From: Frankiales bacterium
GTDB lineage: Bacteria > Actinomycetota > Actinomycetes > Mycobacteriales > Jatrophihabitantaceae
NCBI GenBank assembly: GCA_025966315.1
Contig: JAOPUZ010000013.1
Coordinates: forward strand, 1 to 49,976
Reading direction: 5' to 3'
Length of the DNA: 49,976 nt
Positions 1-10,172 of this stretch are shown one piece after another. The position numbers and the translations under genes are program-made. Every line of letters begins with the position of its first letter. Position 1 is the stretch's first letter. The notes beneath the pieces are model-generated. The model was not told where the DNA came from, searched no databases, and worked only from the letters and a program-made list of their open reading frames with translations.

Positions 1-68
1 GGCAAGACCAGCTAGCTACCGCTGCCACCAGGTCAGCGTATTGAGCACGCACATCAAGGAGAGCGGTC

Positions 69-413
69 GTGGCAGGTGGTAACGCGATCCGGGGCAGCCG
101 GGTCGGCGCTGGGCCAATGGGTGAGAACGAACGCGGCGAATCCGCGGCCCGACAGTTCATTTCCTTCTTCTGCGCGAACGGCCATGAGACAACGCCCGCT
201 TTCGCCGCCGAGGCCGACATTCCCGATACCTGGGACTGCCCGCGGTGCGGCTACCCCGCCGGCCAGGAGTCAGCGACTCCGCCATCGGCGCCGCGGAATG
301 AGCCCTACAAGACACACTTGGCCTACGTGAAGGAACGCCGGACCGATGCCGACGGCGACGCGATCCTGGAAGAGGCGTTGACCCGGTTGCGGGCCCGTCG
401 CGGCGAGAATTAA
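69..413 (+). CDS. rbpA: RNA polymerase-binding protein RbpA
   Basis: This 114-residue protein matches the RbpA family, which binds the principal sigma factor and RNA polymerase and stabilises the open promoter complex in actinobacteria. The N-terminus carries the conserved IRGSR block (residues 7-11). A zinc-ribbon-like core follows, with Cys35, His39, Cys57 and Cys60 as probable ligands. The C-terminal part has the typical K-x-H-x(5)-ERR segment (about residues 82-91) that contacts sigma region 2 in known family members. The start is a GTG preceded by AAGGAG at a good distance. It converges on pgl, and the 40-nt gap holds no strong hairpin. Bases 1-68 upstream hold no gene I can support. The family call is firm; whether it is the only RbpA of the genome is unknown. 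Confidence 0.93.
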   Translation: MAGGNAIRGSRVGAGPMGENERGESAARQFISFFCANGHETTPAFAAEADIPDTWDCPRCGYPAGQESATPPSAPRNEPYKTHLAYVKERRTDADGDAILEEALTRLRARRGEN

Positions 414-453
414 GGCCTCACGCAGCGACTCAGCGCTCCGCAAGTCGAGCCAC

Positions 454-1218
454 TCAGGCCAGTTCGGCGGCTGCGTCCTGATCGACCAGCCAGAGCGTGC
501 GTACTTGGCCCCGCGGACCGGCCGAAGGAACCTGCACTCGATCCGCACCGCTCCACGCCATGGCCACGGCATCGGCCTTACCCGCGCCGGAGGCCACGAA
601 CCAGATCTCACGCGCCACGGCGATGCCGTCGAAGCTGAGCGACAATCGCGTCGGTGGTGGCTTGGGAGAGTTCCGTATCCCGATCACCGGGCCGGATTCG
701 TCGAACACGCCCGAGTGCTCCGGGAACAGCGACGCGCAGTGGCCGTCCGGGCCGACGCCCAACAGGACTACGTCGAAACTCGGAATCCCTTGTGAATTCG
801 AGTCATCCGGCCGGCGCGCGTGCCGCAACTGCGCCGTGTAGTCGGCCACGGCCGCGTCGAGGTCATCGCCGAAAATGCCGTCACTGGCCGGCATCGGGAA
901 TCGCTGCGCGTGCGAGAACGGCTCGTGGTCGAAAAGGATCTTGTTGGCCGGGCCGTCGTTGCGATCGGCCGAGTCGGCCGGCACGAAGCGTTCATCGCCC
1001 CAGAACACGTCGACCCTGGACCAATCGACGGGGCCGCCGCCCGGTGCCTCAGCCAGCTCGTGCCAGATCGACTCCATGATGCTGCCCGCGGTCAACGTCA
1101 GGGCAGCACGTCCGTGTTGTTCTTGCGCCACCGCCAGCGTGGACAGCACTCGAGCGGCCGTGTCACGGGCCAGCTGACCGGCATCGGGGTGGACGAGAAG
1201 TTCTGGCACAGCGTTCAT
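454..1218 (-). CDS. pgl: 6-phosphogluconolactonase
   Basis: Hydrolyses 6-phosphogluconolactone to 6-phosphogluconate, the second step of the oxidative pentose phosphate pathway, in the cytoplasm. The 254-residue length is normal for the NagB/DevB-type enzyme. The hallmark GDERFVP sits at residues 74-80. The LGVGPDGHCASLFP block at about 153-166 supplies the catalytic His and phosphate-binding residues. The usual N-terminal GGSTP loop appears only as a divergent TAGSIME. The ATG start lies 3 nt after the opcA stop, so the two are surely co-transcribed. It is the last gene of the tkt-tal-pgi-zwf-opcA-pgl run. Confidence 0.95.
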   Translation of the reverse strand: MNAVPELLVHPDAGQLARDTAARVLSTLAVAQEQHGRAALTLTAGSIMESIWHELAEAPGGGPVDWSRVDVFWGDERFVPADSADRNDGPANKILFDHEPFSHAQRFPMPASDGIFGDDLDAAVADYTAQLRHARRPDDSNSQGIPSFDVVLLGVGPDGHCASLFPEHSGVFDESGPVIGIRNSPKPPPTRLSLSFDGIAVAREIWFVASGAGKADAVAMAWSGADRVQVPSAGPRGQVRTLWLVDQDAAAELA

Positions 1219-1221
1219 GAT

Positions 1222-2196
1222 TCAGCGCTCCTGATCGGCCATGGCGGGATCGTGCCAGATGTGCTTGCGCACTGACCCGCGCGAGTTGAGATCCCGCTGC
1301 CCGGACACCGCGCCCAGTGCTTCGCCGTACGGTTCGTCGGCGTCCAGGCGGCGCAGTTCCTCGGCCAACAGGCTGCCGGTACTGCGATGCGGGAACGGCG
1401 CGATCGTGTCCATCTGGCCGGGGCGTCGCATGACCAGCTTGTAACCCTCGTTGCTCATCTGCACGCTGTGCCCGTCCTGGAACGACACCGCGACCGACGA
1501 GATGTACCGGCCCTCGGCCCGTTCCACCGGCACATAGATGCCTAGCCGGGACGACAGCCAGCCGGCCAGTAGTTGGGCGGACGGGTCCACCGGGTTCCCG
1601 TAGACGATCACCGAACTGGCGGGGGATGAGGCGGTGTCGAACGCGGAGGCCAGCGCGGCCCGCCACGGGGTGATCACCGTCCACGTCAGGTCGGTGTCAC
1701 CGGGCGCGAAGTCGGTGGCTCGTAGTTGCAGCGAGGCCGCTGGATCCGAATCGCGAATCACGTTGGTGATGCGGCGATCAGCGAACACGCCCAGCGGATC
1801 ATAGGCAATCGTCTTGGGGGTCTCGGAATACCACCATGCGACCACCGGGGCGTCCGGGGCTAGCAGCGGCAGGGTCACCGATTCCGCGTGCAGGGCCAGA
1901 CGTCCGAACATCCGCAGTACCACGGCCTCGCCCGGCCCAAGCCGTCCACCGATCGACACCTCGGCGTCCAGGCGCGGCACCGGAGCGTCGATGTTGTGCC
2001 GCAGCACCATGATCACCCGCATCGGGTGCTTGGCCGAAGCCGTGACGACAGCAGCTTCGACGTCGGCCGTGTCCTTTTCTTCGAGGACGACGACCAGGGT
2101 CAACGCCAAGCCGCTGGTGACGGCCCCGCCCGATCGGCGCTCCGCGGCCAGCGCCTGCACGACGGCCGTCCCGGTGGTGTCCCACAGTGTTGTCAT
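1222..2196 (-). CDS. opcA: Glucose-6-phosphate dehydrogenase assembly protein OpcA
   Basis: OpcA is needed for full activity or assembly of glucose-6-phosphate dehydrogenase in actinobacteria and cyanobacteria. The 324-residue product begins MTTLWDTTG, typical of the actinobacterial family, and carries the conserved central APVVAWWYSETP segment (about residue 114 on). No enzymatic motif is expected. The ATG start is preceded by GGAGG within 97 nt of zwf, the gene it serves, and pgl follows after 3 nt. The zwf-opcA-pgl order is the standard actinobacterial arrangement. Confidence 0.94.
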   Translation of the reverse strand: MTTLWDTTGTAVVQALAAERRSGGAVTSGLALTLVVVLEEKDTADVEAAVVTASAKHPMRVIMVLRHNIDAPVPRLDAEVSIGGRLGPGEAVVLRMFGRLALHAESVTLPLLAPDAPVVAWWYSETPKTIAYDPLGVFADRRITNVIRDSDPAASLQLRATDFAPGDTDLTWTVITPWRAALASAFDTASSPASSVIVYGNPVDPSAQLLAGWLSSRLGIYVPVERAEGRYISSVAVSFQDGHSVQMSNEGYKLVMRRPGQMDTIAPFPHRSTGSLLAEELRRLDADEPYGEALGAVSGQRDLNSRGSVRKHIWHDPAMADQER

Positions 2197-2293
2197 CTGC
2201 TGCCTCCGTCGCGATCAGTGGCCGTTGGACGGCCCGCCATTCCGCCGCCAGCCAGCCATCCGCTCGCCGCCGGGGCGCTGCTGGTCGAGCTAC

Positions 2294-3895
2294 TCACGGA
2301 CGGCGCCAGCTTCGGCCGTCGCGGGCAAGCATGTTGTCCGAGCCCTTGGGGCCCCACTCACCAGCGCGGTACGGCTCCGGCTCCTGCTCCTGCCAGAACG
2401 CCTCCAGCGGATCGATGACCCGCCAGGACGCTTCGACCTCTTCGTTGCGCGGGAACAGCGTGGCGTCGCCGAGCATCACGTCCAGGATCAGCCGTTCGTA
2501 CGCTTCCGGGCTCGCCTCGGTGAACGCTTCGCCGTACAGGAAGTCCATCGACACGTCGCGAACTTCCATCATCGAGCCCGGCACCTTCGAGCCGAACTTG
2601 AGCGTGACGCCCTCGTCGGGCTGCACCCGGATGACCAGCTGGTTATGGCCTAATTCCTCGGTGTCGGTATGGCTGAACGGAAGGTGCGGGGCTTTCTTGA
2701 ACAGCACCGCGATCTCGGTGACCCGCCGCGGCAACCGCTTACCCGTCCGTACGTAGAACGGGACGCCGGCCCACCGCCGGGTGTCGATGCCCAGCCGGAC
2801 GGCCGCGTAGCTTTCGGTCTTCGAGTCCGCCGGCACGCCTTCCTCGGCGCGGTAGCCGCGGACCCGCTCGCCGGCCAGCCAGCCCTGCTCGTACTGACCG
2901 CGCACCGCATAGGCGCTCAGATCGGCGGGCAGCGTGATTGCCCGCAGCACCTTCAACTTCTCGGTACGGATGGCGTCCGCGGTGAATTCGACCGGTTCTT
3001 CCATGGCGGTCAGCGCAAGCAGCTGCAACAGGTGATTCTGCAGCACGTCGCGGGCCGCACCGGTGGCGTCATAGAAGCCGGCTCGGCCGGCGATGCCGAC
3101 ATCCTCGGCCATCGTGATCTGCACCGAGTCTACGTAGTTGGCGTTCCAGACCGGCTCGAACAGCTGATTCGCAAAGCGCAGGGCCATCAGGTTCTGCACG
3201 GTCTCTTTGCCGAGATAGTGGTCGATCCGGAACACGTCGTCGGCAGTGAACACATCGTCGACCAAGGTGTTCAATGCCTTGGCGCTGGGCAGGTCGTGCC
3301 CGAAGGGCTTCTCGACGACGACCCGGCGCCAGCCGCCCGCGGTGCTGTTGTCGGCCATCCGGGTGCGTTCCATCTGCTTGAGCACCACCGGGAACATCGT
3401 CGGCGGGATGGACAGGTAGAACGCCGCGTTGCCTTTGATGCCATGGCTCGCTCGCAGCTCCTCCAGCGTCGAGGCAAGTTGGTCGAAGGCCATGTCGTCG
3501 TCGAACGAACCGGCCACGAACTTGATGTTGCCCGACAGCCGCTCCCAGACCTCTTCGTCCCATCCGGTGCGGGCGTGCTCCTTCGCGGCCTTGCGGGCCA
3601 GCGACTCGAAATCGCCGTCACCCCAGTCGCGGCGGGCAAAACCGAGCAAGGCGAAGTCGGCCGGCAGCAGACCTCGGTTGGCGAGGTCGTAGATGGCTGG
3701 CAGCAGCTTCTTGCGGGACAGGTCGCCAGTCACGCCGAACACGACCAACGCGCACGGCTCCGGGACGCGCGGCAAGCGCCGGTCGCCCGGATCACGCAGC
3801 GGGTTGGACCGCTGCGTTCGCGGCATCGTAGGACCGTCACCGGCCGAAATCGCCTCGGACTGATTCGCCTCAGCCTGGTTGTCGACGACGCTCAC
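2294..3895 (-). CDS. zwf: Glucose-6-phosphate 1-dehydrogenase
   Basis: Oxidises glucose 6-phosphate to 6-phosphogluconolactone with NADP, feeding the pentose phosphate pathway and NADPH supply. The nucleotide-binding fingerprint GVTGDLSRKKL is at residues 54-64, the EKPFGHD motif at about 195-201, and the catalytic RIDHYLGKE at 223-231. The 533 residues include an N-terminal extension of about 25 residues before a shorter possible start (Met24, position 3826). I chose the GTG at 3895 because a GAGGAG ribosome site lies just upstream; the shorter form would resemble mycobacterial Zwf2. It sits between pgi (30 nt away) and opcA. Confidence 0.95.
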   Translation of the reverse strand: MSVVDNQAEANQSEAISAGDGPTMPRTQRSNPLRDPGDRRLPRVPEPCALVVFGVTGDLSRKKLLPAIYDLANRGLLPADFALLGFARRDWGDGDFESLARKAAKEHARTGWDEEVWERLSGNIKFVAGSFDDDMAFDQLASTLEELRASHGIKGNAAFYLSIPPTMFPVVLKQMERTRMADNSTAGGWRRVVVEKPFGHDLPSAKALNTLVDDVFTADDVFRIDHYLGKETVQNLMALRFANQLFEPVWNANYVDSVQITMAEDVGIAGRAGFYDATGAARDVLQNHLLQLLALTAMEEPVEFTADAIRTEKLKVLRAITLPADLSAYAVRGQYEQGWLAGERVRGYRAEEGVPADSKTESYAAVRLGIDTRRWAGVPFYVRTGKRLPRRVTEIAVLFKKAPHLPFSHTDTEELGHNQLVIRVQPDEGVTLKFGSKVPGSMMEVRDVSMDFLYGEAFTEASPEAYERLILDVMLGDATLFPRNEEVEASWRVIDPLEAFWQEQEPEPYRAGEWGPKGSDNMLARDGRSWRRP

Positions 3896-3925
3896 GTGCG
3901 CTCCTCGCGGTTCACAGGGCCTGGG

Positions 3926-5587
3926 TTAGAGGGCCTGCAGTAGCTGGCTGAGACCGGCAGCGCGCTCGCTGAGGTGCAGGCGCAGGACCGGTCGTCCGTG
4001 ATCAGCTAACACCGCCGCGTCGCCCTTGGCCTGAGCGGCCTGCAGCACGGCGAAGGTGTACGGCCGATCTGGGATGGTCAGGTCCTCGGTGACGTCAGCG
4101 GTGATCTGCAGGAACACCCCATTGGGATGTCCACCCTTGTGGTACTGACCGGTCGAATGCAGGAAGCGCGGACCCCAGCCGAACGTGGTCTGGCAACCGG
4201 TGCGGCGAGCAATCGCGGCCCGCAACGCGGTGGCCTCGGTGTCGACCAGGCGGTTCAGGTAGGCCTGGACCGAGACGTAGCCGAGCTCGGGCAACTGAGC
4301 TAGGAAGGCGGTCAGCAGATCGGCCAGTGACCCCGGCGAGCCCGCATCGAAACCGGCCACCCGCGCAGCGATCAGGCCATCGGTCAGCACCGCCGGGTCG
4401 GCCGGCGCGTCACCACTGGCGTCCAGCAGCGCACGCGCCTGCTTCTTCGCTTCCTCGACATTGGGCTGGTCGAAGGGATTGATACCGATCAACCGCCCGG
4501 CCACCGCGGTCGCGTACTCCCACATCAGGATCTGGGCACCGAGCGGACCGCCAACCGCGACACCCCAGCCGGACGCCGGCGCGTAGCCGGCATCCGCGGC
4601 GCCATCGGCGGTGAGCTGGACCAGGATTGCGTCTTGTTTAGCGTCGGCAAAGCCGGGCGCGTCGGCGGACTCGACGACCACGGGCAGCAATCCGCGCCCG
4701 TCCTTGCCGGTCGATTCGGCAATGAGCTGCTCGGCCCAGTCGCCGAATCCGCGGATCGAGGTGCCCAGGTCGGCGAACACGACCTTGTCCGATCCGGCGT
4801 TGTGAGCTAATCCCAACAGGGCGCCCAATCGCAGTCCGGCGTTCTGTACATCGTCCGAGCCGAGGGCCGCGGTAACCGAGCCGGCGTCATCGAGCAGGGC
4901 GCCGAGGTCGACCCCGGCCAGCCCCGCTGGCACCAGGCCGAAAGCGGTCAGCGCGCTGTACCGGCCGCCGACGTGCGGATCGGCCAGGAACACCTTGCGA
5001 TACCCGGCCTCGGCCGATGCCTTGGCCAGCGGCGAGCCGGGATCGGTGACGATGACGATGCGCTGGGCGGCGTCAATGCCCTGATCGGTAAAGGCCTTTT
5101 CGAATACCCGGCGGTGCGAGTCGGTCTCGACGGTGCCACCGGACTTGCTCGACACGACAACCACCGTCCGGGACAGATCGCCGGCCAACGCCAGCCGGAC
5201 CTGGCCGGCATCGGTGGTGTCCAGCGTGACGAGGTCGACGCCGGCGGTCGCGCAGATCACTTCGGGAGCGAGCGAGCTGCCACCCATCCCGGCCAGGACC
5301 ACCCGGTCGACGCCCTCGCCGAGCAGCTCGGCGCGCAGGCCCTCGATCTCGGGGACCAGGGGTCGGGACGAGTCGGCCAGACTCACCCATGACAGTCGGA
5401 TGGCGGATTCGGGCTCAGCGTCCGGACCCCACAGCGTCGGGTCCTGTCCGGCAATCCGGCTGGCGACCCGATCGGCCACCAACTTTTCGACGGCGCCGGC
5501 ATAGCTCTCAGCTTCGGGATAGGCGAACTGCAGTCGGAGCGGACCGGTCTGGGTCCCGGCCAATCCCGTGCCGCCCGCTGAGGTCAC
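3926..5587 (-). CDS. pgi: Glucose-6-phosphate isomerase
   Basis: Interconverts glucose 6-phosphate and fructose 6-phosphate. The 553-residue product has tandem SIS-type sugar isomerase domains: [13 protein letters not shown] at about residues 97-109, the phosphate-binding [10 protein letters not shown] at about 146-155, and the GGRYSALT block near 207-214. It is the diverged type that some actinobacteria and cyanobacteria carry fused behind transaldolase. Here the GTG start overlaps the tal stop (GTGA, 5584-5587) instead of being fused. The next gene is zwf, so this isomerase can recycle fructose 6-phosphate from tal and tkt back into the oxidative branch. Confidence 0.92.
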   Translation of the reverse strand: MTSAGGTGLAGTQTGPLRLQFAYPEAESYAGAVEKLVADRVASRIAGQDPTLWGPDAEPESAIRLSWVSLADSSRPLVPEIEGLRAELLGEGVDRVVLAGMGGSSLAPEVICATAGVDLVTLDTTDAGQVRLALAGDLSRTVVVVSSKSGGTVETDSHRRVFEKAFTDQGIDAAQRIVIVTDPGSPLAKASAEAGYRKVFLADPHVGGRYSALTAFGLVPAGLAGVDLGALLDDAGSVTAALGSDDVQNAGLRLGALLGLAHNAGSDKVVFADLGTSIRGFGDWAEQLIAESTGKDGRGLLPVVVESADAPGFADAKQDAILVQLTADGAADAGYAPASGWGVAVGGPLGAQILMWEYATAVAGRLIGINPFDQPNVEEAKKQARALLDASGDAPADPAVLTDGLIAARVAGFDAGSPGSLADLLTAFLAQLPELGYVSVQAYLNRLVDTEATALRAAIARRTGCQTTFGWGPRFLHSTGQYHKGGHPNGVFLQITADVTEDLTIPDRPYTFAVLQAAQAKGDAAVLADHGRPVLRLHLSERAAGLSQLLQAL

Positions 5588-6696
5588 TTCTTTGCCTCGG
5601 CGTCCAGTTCGCGCTGAACGCCTTCGAGCAGCACCGTCCAGGAGTCCATGAACTTCTGGACGCCCTCAGTTTCGAGTAGTTCGGTGACCTCGTCGATCTC
5701 GATGCCCAGCCCGGCGAGATCGGCGAACAGCTGGCGGGCCTCGTCGTAGCCGGTGTTGGCGGTCGGGCCGGCGATGACGCCGTGACTGGCGGTGGCCTCC
5801 AGCGTCGCCTCTGGCATCGTGTTGACCGTGTTGGGCGCGACCAATTCAGTGACGTACATGGTGTCGTCATAAGCCGGGTCCTTGACGCCGGTCGAAGCCC
5901 ACAACGGGCGCTGCGGGTGCGCGCCGGCCGACTCCAGGGCGGCCCAGCGCGGCCCGGCGAAGGTGGTTTCGAATGCTTCGTAGGCCAGCCGCGCGTTGGC
6001 GATGCCGGCCTTGCCGCGAACGGCTCGAGCCTCGTCGTTGCCGATCTTGTCCAGGCGCTGGTCGACCTCGGTGTCCACTCGGGACACGAAGAACGAGGCC
6101 ACCGAGCGAATCGTCGACAGGTCGACACCCGCGTCGCGCGCCTGTTCGAGGCCGGCCAGGTAGGCCTCCATGACGGCGCGGTGCCGCTCGATCGAGAAGA
6201 TCAGCGTCACGTTCACGCTGATGCCGCCGGCCGTCGCCGCGGTGATGGCGCCGAGGCCAGCCAGCGTGGCCGGAATCTTGATCATGACGTTCGGACGATC
6301 GACCAGCCACCACAACGCCTTGGCCTCCGCGGTGGTGCGGTCGGTTTCGTGGGCGATCCGCGGATCGACCTCGATCGACACGCGGCCGTCTTGGCCGTCG
6401 GTGGCGTCATAGACGGGTCGCATCACGTCACAACCCCAGCGGATGTCGTAGGAGGTGATCAGGCGAACCGCTTCTTCGAGCTTGATGTCGCGGGCGATCA
6501 GGTCGCGCAGCTGTTCCTGGTAGGCATCCCCCTGCTCCAGAGCCTTCTGGAAGATCGACGGGTTGCTGGTCACGCCTACGACGTGCTTCTCGTCGATCAG
6601 CTTCTTGAGGTTGCCGGTGGTGAGTCGCTCGCGGCTGATGTCATCAAGCCAAATGGAGACACCCTGCGCCGACAAATCGGCTAGTGCGTCGCTCAT
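5584..6696 (-). CDS. tal: Transaldolase
   Basis: Transfers a dihydroxyacetone unit between sugar phosphates in the non-oxidative pentose phosphate pathway. The 370-residue length fits the actinobacterial Tal class. The N-terminus has [12 protein letters not shown] and GVTSNPSIF (about 41-49). The Schiff-base lysine is Lys140 in the VMIKIPAT motif. The frame stays open further upstream to 6750, but I chose the ATG at 6696 because GAAGGAG lies just before it and family homology starts at [11 protein letters not shown]. It follows tkt by 79 nt and overlaps pgi by 4 nt. Confidence 0.95.
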   Translation of the reverse strand: MSDALADLSAQGVSIWLDDISRERLTTGNLKKLIDEKHVVGVTSNPSIFQKALEQGDAYQEQLRDLIARDIKLEEAVRLITSYDIRWGCDVMRPVYDATDGQDGRVSIEVDPRIAHETDRTTAEAKALWWLVDRPNVMIKIPATLAGLGAITAATAGGISVNVTLIFSIERHRAVMEAYLAGLEQARDAGVDLSTIRSVASFFVSRVDTEVDQRLDKIGNDEARAVRGKAGIANARLAYEAFETTFAGPRWAALESAGAHPQRPLWASTGVKDPAYDDTMYVTELVAPNTVNTMPEATLEATASHGVIAGPTANTGYDEARQLFADLAGLGIEIDEVTELLETEGVQKFMDSWTVLLEGVQRELDAEAKK

Positions 6697-6775
6697 GTCT
6701 GTCTCCTTCGTCCGTTCGCTGAGCCGGCCCGATCCGGACCGGGAAGTCATTGCTGGTAGCGGAACTGAATCGGTC

Positions 6776-8896
6776 TCAGTTACCGGTCGTGGTGCCGGTT
6801 ATCTCGCCCACTCGCTCCAAGGACGCATGCGCGGCGGCGACGACTCGGTCCGGCGTGAAGCCGAACTGCTCGAAAAGCACGCCGACGGCAGCGCTCGCCC
6901 CGAAGTGGTCGATGGCCACGATCTCACCGGCTTCGCCGACGACCTCGCGCCAGCCCATCGGGACGGCAGCCTCGACGCTGACGCGGGCCTTCACGGCCGG
7001 GGGCAGGACGTGCTGCTGGTAGGCGCGATCTTGGGCGTAGAACCATTCGACGCACGGCATCGACACGACCCGGGTCGGCGTGCCCTCGGCCTCGAGCCGT
7101 TCGCGGGCGGTGAGGGCCAGCGAAACCTCGGAACCAGTGGCGATCAAGATCACCTGCGGCAAGCCGGCCGATGCTTCTTCCAGGATGTAGGCGCCCTTGT
7201 CGGCGTCCACCACCTTGGCCGGATCGAGCACCGGCAGGCCCTGCCGGGACAGGGCCAGGCCGGCCGGCCGGTCGGTGTGTTCGAGCACGGTTCGCCAGAC
7301 CACGGCGGTCTCGTTGGCGTCGGCCGGCCGCACCACATCGAGTCCGGGAATGGCGCGCAGTGCCGCCAGCTGTTCGATCGGCTGGTGCGTCGGGCCGTCT
7401 TCGCCCAACCCGATCGAATCGTGCGTCCACACGTAGGTCACCGGCAGCTTCATGAGCGCGGCCAGCCGAACCGGCGGACGCATGTAGTCGCTGAAGACCA
7501 GGAAGGTGCCGCCGTACACGCGGGTACCGCCGTGCAGGGTGATGCCGTTCATGATCGAACCCATGGCGTGCTCGCGGATCCCGAAGTGCAAGGTGCGTCC
7601 GTACGGACCGCCCGGCCACTCCTTGGTCTGCCGGCTGGCCGGAACGAAGCTCGGCTCGCCTTCCATCGTCGTGTTGTTGCTCTCAGCGAGGTCGGCCGAA
7701 CCACCCCAGAGTTCGGGCAGCACGCCGGCCAGCGCGCTCAGCACCTTGCCCGAGGCGGCCCGGGTCGCCATCGAGTTCGGCTTGCCGTCCTTCTCGGTGT
7801 CGAACGTGGGCAGCGATTCCGCCCACCCGGCGGGCAACTCGCGCTTGATCATGCGGTCCAGCAATGCCTTGCCCGAGGTGTTGGCCGCGGCCCAGGCATC
7901 GAAGCCGGGCTGCCAGGCTTCACGAGCCTCGCGGCCACGCTGGACGACCGCGCGCGTATGGGTCAGCACCTCGTCGTCCACGGCGAAGTGCACGTCCGGG
8001 TTGAAGCCGAGAATCTCTTTGGTGGCCCGGACCTCGTCCTCACCCAGCGCCGAACCATGCGCCTTGCCGGTGTTCTGCTTCGTCGGCGCGGGCCAGCCGA
8101 TGATCGTGCGTACCGCGATGAAGGAGGGCCGATCGGTCTCAGCCTTCGCCGCGGCCAGCGCCTGCCCGATCGCGACGACGTCCTCACCGGAGTCGACGTA
8201 CTGGGTGTGCCAGCCGTACGCCTCGTAACGCTTGAGAACGTCTTCGGAGAAGGCGATGTTGGTGTCGTCCTCGATGGAGATGTGGTTGTCGTCCCAGATC
8301 AAGGTGAGGTTGCCGAGCTGCTGATGGCCGGCCAGGCTCGACGCCTCGCCGGAGACGCCTTCTTCGAGGCAGCCGTCGCCGCAGATCACGTAGATCTGGT
8401 GATCGAACACCGAGTCGCCGGGTGCGGGATCCGGGTCGAGCAGGCCACGCTCGCGGCGCGAGGCCATCGCCATGCCGACGCCGTTGCCCACGCCTTGCCC
8501 GAGCGGCCCGGTGGTGGTCTCGACCCCGATGGTGTGGCCGTGTTCGGGGTGACCCGGCGTCAGCGATCCCCAGGTCCGCAGCGCCTTCAGGTCATCGACT
8601 TCCAGGCCGTACCCGCTGAGGAAGAGCTGGCAGTACAGCGTCAACGACGAGTGGCCGTTGGACAGGATGAACCGGTCCCGGGCAATCCAGTTCGGGTCGG
8701 TGGGGTCGTGTCGCATCACCTTCTGGAAGAGCAGGTACGCCAACGGCGCCAAGCTCATCGCGGTGCCGGGGTGACCGTTGCCGACCTTCTGGACGGCGTC
8801 GGCAGCCAACAACCGCGCGGTGTCGACGGCCTTGCTGTCAAGGTCCGTCCACCACTTCGGGTGCTTCTGAACGACGTCGGTCGAGGTCTGTGCCAT
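6776..8896 (-). CDS. tkt: Transketolase
   Basis: Thiamine-diphosphate enzyme that moves two-carbon ketol units in the pentose phosphate pathway. The 706-residue protein has the expected three domains. The N-terminal pyrophosphate-binding motif begins with GDG at residues 173-175 and ends at Asn204. [13 protein letters not shown] is at about 39-51, and GIREHAMGS in the pyrimidine domain carries the catalytic Glu. The frame is open to 9133, but the ATG at 8896 has AGGAG 8 nt upstream and matches the family start. It is the first gene of the minus-strand operon, so the operon promoter should lie in 8897-9186. Confidence 0.96.
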   Translation of the reverse strand: MAQTSTDVVQKHPKWWTDLDSKAVDTARLLAADAVQKVGNGHPGTAMSLAPLAYLLFQKVMRHDPTDPNWIARDRFILSNGHSSLTLYCQLFLSGYGLEVDDLKALRTWGSLTPGHPEHGHTIGVETTTGPLGQGVGNGVGMAMASRRERGLLDPDPAPGDSVFDHQIYVICGDGCLEEGVSGEASSLAGHQQLGNLTLIWDDNHISIEDDTNIAFSEDVLKRYEAYGWHTQYVDSGEDVVAIGQALAAAKAETDRPSFIAVRTIIGWPAPTKQNTGKAHGSALGEDEVRATKEILGFNPDVHFAVDDEVLTHTRAVVQRGREAREAWQPGFDAWAAANTSGKALLDRMIKRELPAGWAESLPTFDTEKDGKPNSMATRAASGKVLSALAGVLPELWGGSADLAESNNTTMEGEPSFVPASRQTKEWPGGPYGRTLHFGIREHAMGSIMNGITLHGGTRVYGGTFLVFSDYMRPPVRLAALMKLPVTYVWTHDSIGLGEDGPTHQPIEQLAALRAIPGLDVVRPADANETAVVWRTVLEHTDRPAGLALSRQGLPVLDPAKVVDADKGAYILEEASAGLPQVILIATGSEVSLALTARERLEAEGTPTRVVSMPCVEWFYAQDRAYQQHVLPPAVKARVSVEAAVPMGWREVVGEAGEIVAIDHFGASAAVGVLFEQFGFTPDRVVAAAHASLERVGEITGTTTGN

Positions 8897-9186
8897 TGGT
8901 GCGCTCCTGCTCTGCCGTTCATTCAACTTGTGATCACTCGTTGGCTCAGTGACGTTGTGAACTTCAACTGGATTCGAATTTTGCGAGCCGCCAGTTCCGC
9001 GGCGCCACCGGTTCGGAGGCACTGTGAAACGGTCAATCTGTACCCGTGTGAGAGTAATCGCTTTCGCTGGACGCGGCGTGCGGTGGGTGGGCTGTTTGAC
9101 CGCATCCGGAACGACTGTTGTCGAGCGCATCACCTCGGCGTACAGGCGGATACGCCGGCTGTTCTCCGGCGGTTACCCTGTGGGGC
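8897..9186. promoter_or_regulatory. Divergent tkt/ctaB intergenic region
   Basis: This 290-bp gap separates the divergent tkt operon and ctaB, so it must hold both promoters. The part near tkt is AT-richer than the genes around it and contains a perfect 8-bp palindrome, GTGATCAC (8930-8937). The ctaB promoter is listed separately. No small gene, riboswitch or terminator is visible. Confidence 0.5.
9174..9179 (+). promoter_or_regulatory. -10 box of ctaB, probably leaderless
   Basis: TACCCT fits the actinobacterial TANNNT -10 consensus. The GTG of ctaB begins 7 nt after it with no Shine-Dalgarno between, so transcription probably starts at or beside the start codon. No clear -35 hexamer is seen. 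Confidence 0.5.
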
Positions 9187-10116
9187 GTGACGCAGACGCC
9201 AGTCGCTGGAGACGCAATCGCCGCCGGTGACGTCCGGCCTCGGACGGCTGGCACGATCGTGGCTGCGTACGTGGCGCTGACCAAGCCCAGGATCATCGAG
9301 TTGCTGCTGGTCACCACGGTTCCGGCGATGATCCTGGCCGCGAGTGGCCTACCCCGCTGGCAGACGGTGGTGGCCACGCTGATCGGCGGCACGCTGGCCG
9401 CAGGCAGCGCGAATGCTCTCAACTGCTTCATAGATCGCGATATCGACGCGGTGATGCGACGTACCGGCCATCGGCCGCTGGCTCGTCAGGACGTCTCGCC
9501 CAACGGTGCGCTGGTATTCGGGTGGGCCTTGGGCATCATCTCGGTGCTCTCGATGGGCCTGGCCACCAACTGGCTCGCCGCCGGGTTGACCGCATTGGCG
9601 ATCGCCTTCTACGTGATCGTCTACACGATGGTGCTCAAGCGCCGTACCTCGCAGAACATCGTCTGGGGTGGCGCGGCCGGCTGCATGCCCGTCCTGATCG
9701 GCTGGGCTGCGGTCACCGATTCGCTGGCCTGGGCGCCGGTGGTGCTGTTCGCAATCGTGTTTTTCTGGACGCCGCCGCACTTCTGGGCCTTGGCCATCCG
9801 CTATCGCGAGGACTACGCGCGGGCCGGGGTGCCGATGCTGCCGGTGGTGGCCACGCCGGTCCAGGTCGTCCGCCAGATCGTCGGCTACTCCTACCTGACC
9901 GTGATCGCGTCGCTGGTGCTCTGGCCGCTGGCCACGGGCTGGCTCTACGGTGTGCTCGCCATCGGTGCCGGGGCCGCGTTGCTGGTCGAGGCCCACCGGC
10001 TGCTCGCCGCGGTGACCGCCGGTGGCGAAGGCAAGCCGATGCGGCTGTTCCACCTGTCCAACAGCTACCTGGCTTTCGTCTTCGTCGCCGTCGCCGTGGA
10101 CACCTTCGTTCGCTGA
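9187..10116 (+). CDS. ctaB: Protoheme IX farnesyltransferase (heme O synthase)
   Basis: Integral membrane prenyltransferase that converts heme B to heme O for cytochrome aa3 oxidase. The 309-residue length matches the family (about 300). The first aspartate-rich motif is N-x3-D-x3-D at Asn79, Asp83, Asp87. A second conserved loop, [13 protein letters not shown], lies in the later cytoplasmic loop. About nine hydrophobic segments are visible. The frame is open to 9118, but GTG 9187 directly follows a -10 box and gives the family N-terminus. ctaA lies 5.5 kb downstream on the other strand, so both heme A enzymes are in this window. Confidence 0.94.
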   Translation: MTQTPVAGDAIAAGDVRPRTAGTIVAAYVALTKPRIIELLLVTTVPAMILAASGLPRWQTVVATLIGGTLAAGSANALNCFIDRDIDAVMRRTGHRPLARQDVSPNGALVFGWALGIISVLSMGLATNWLAAGLTALAIAFYVIVYTMVLKRRTSQNIVWGGAAGCMPVLIGWAAVTDSLAWAPVVLFAIVFFWTPPHFWALAIRYREDYARAGVPMLPVVATPVQVVRQIVGYSYLTVIASLVLWPLATGWLYGVLAIGAGAALLVEAHRLLAAVTAGGEGKPMRLFHLSNSYLAFVFVAVAVDTFVR

Positions 10117-10146
10117 GCTCGCCGGCCTGAGTCGGGCTTAGTCGGC

Positions 10147-10170
10147 CTGAGGGGACTGAGTCAGCCTCAG
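10147..10170. terminator. Possible bidirectional terminator between ctaB and the minus-strand hypothetical gene
   Basis: CTGAGG (10147-10152) pairs with CCTCAG (10165-10170) around a 12-nt loop that itself contains CTGA and TCAG. The surrounding 50 bp is built of short repeats of GGCCTGAG and AGTCGG. There is no U-tract. The genes on either side converge here, as expected for a shared terminator. Confidence 0.4.
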
Positions 10171-10172
10171 CC

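Noticed and set aside
1-68. Tail of an upstream gene such as secG
   Set aside because: One frame reaches a stop at 13-15, but four codons are too few to identify anything.
6563-9190. 875-codon open frame on the plus strand
   Set aside because: It is antisense to tal and tkt, both of which have full catalytic motifs. Its His/Gly/Arg-rich translation is typical of a high-GC shadow frame.
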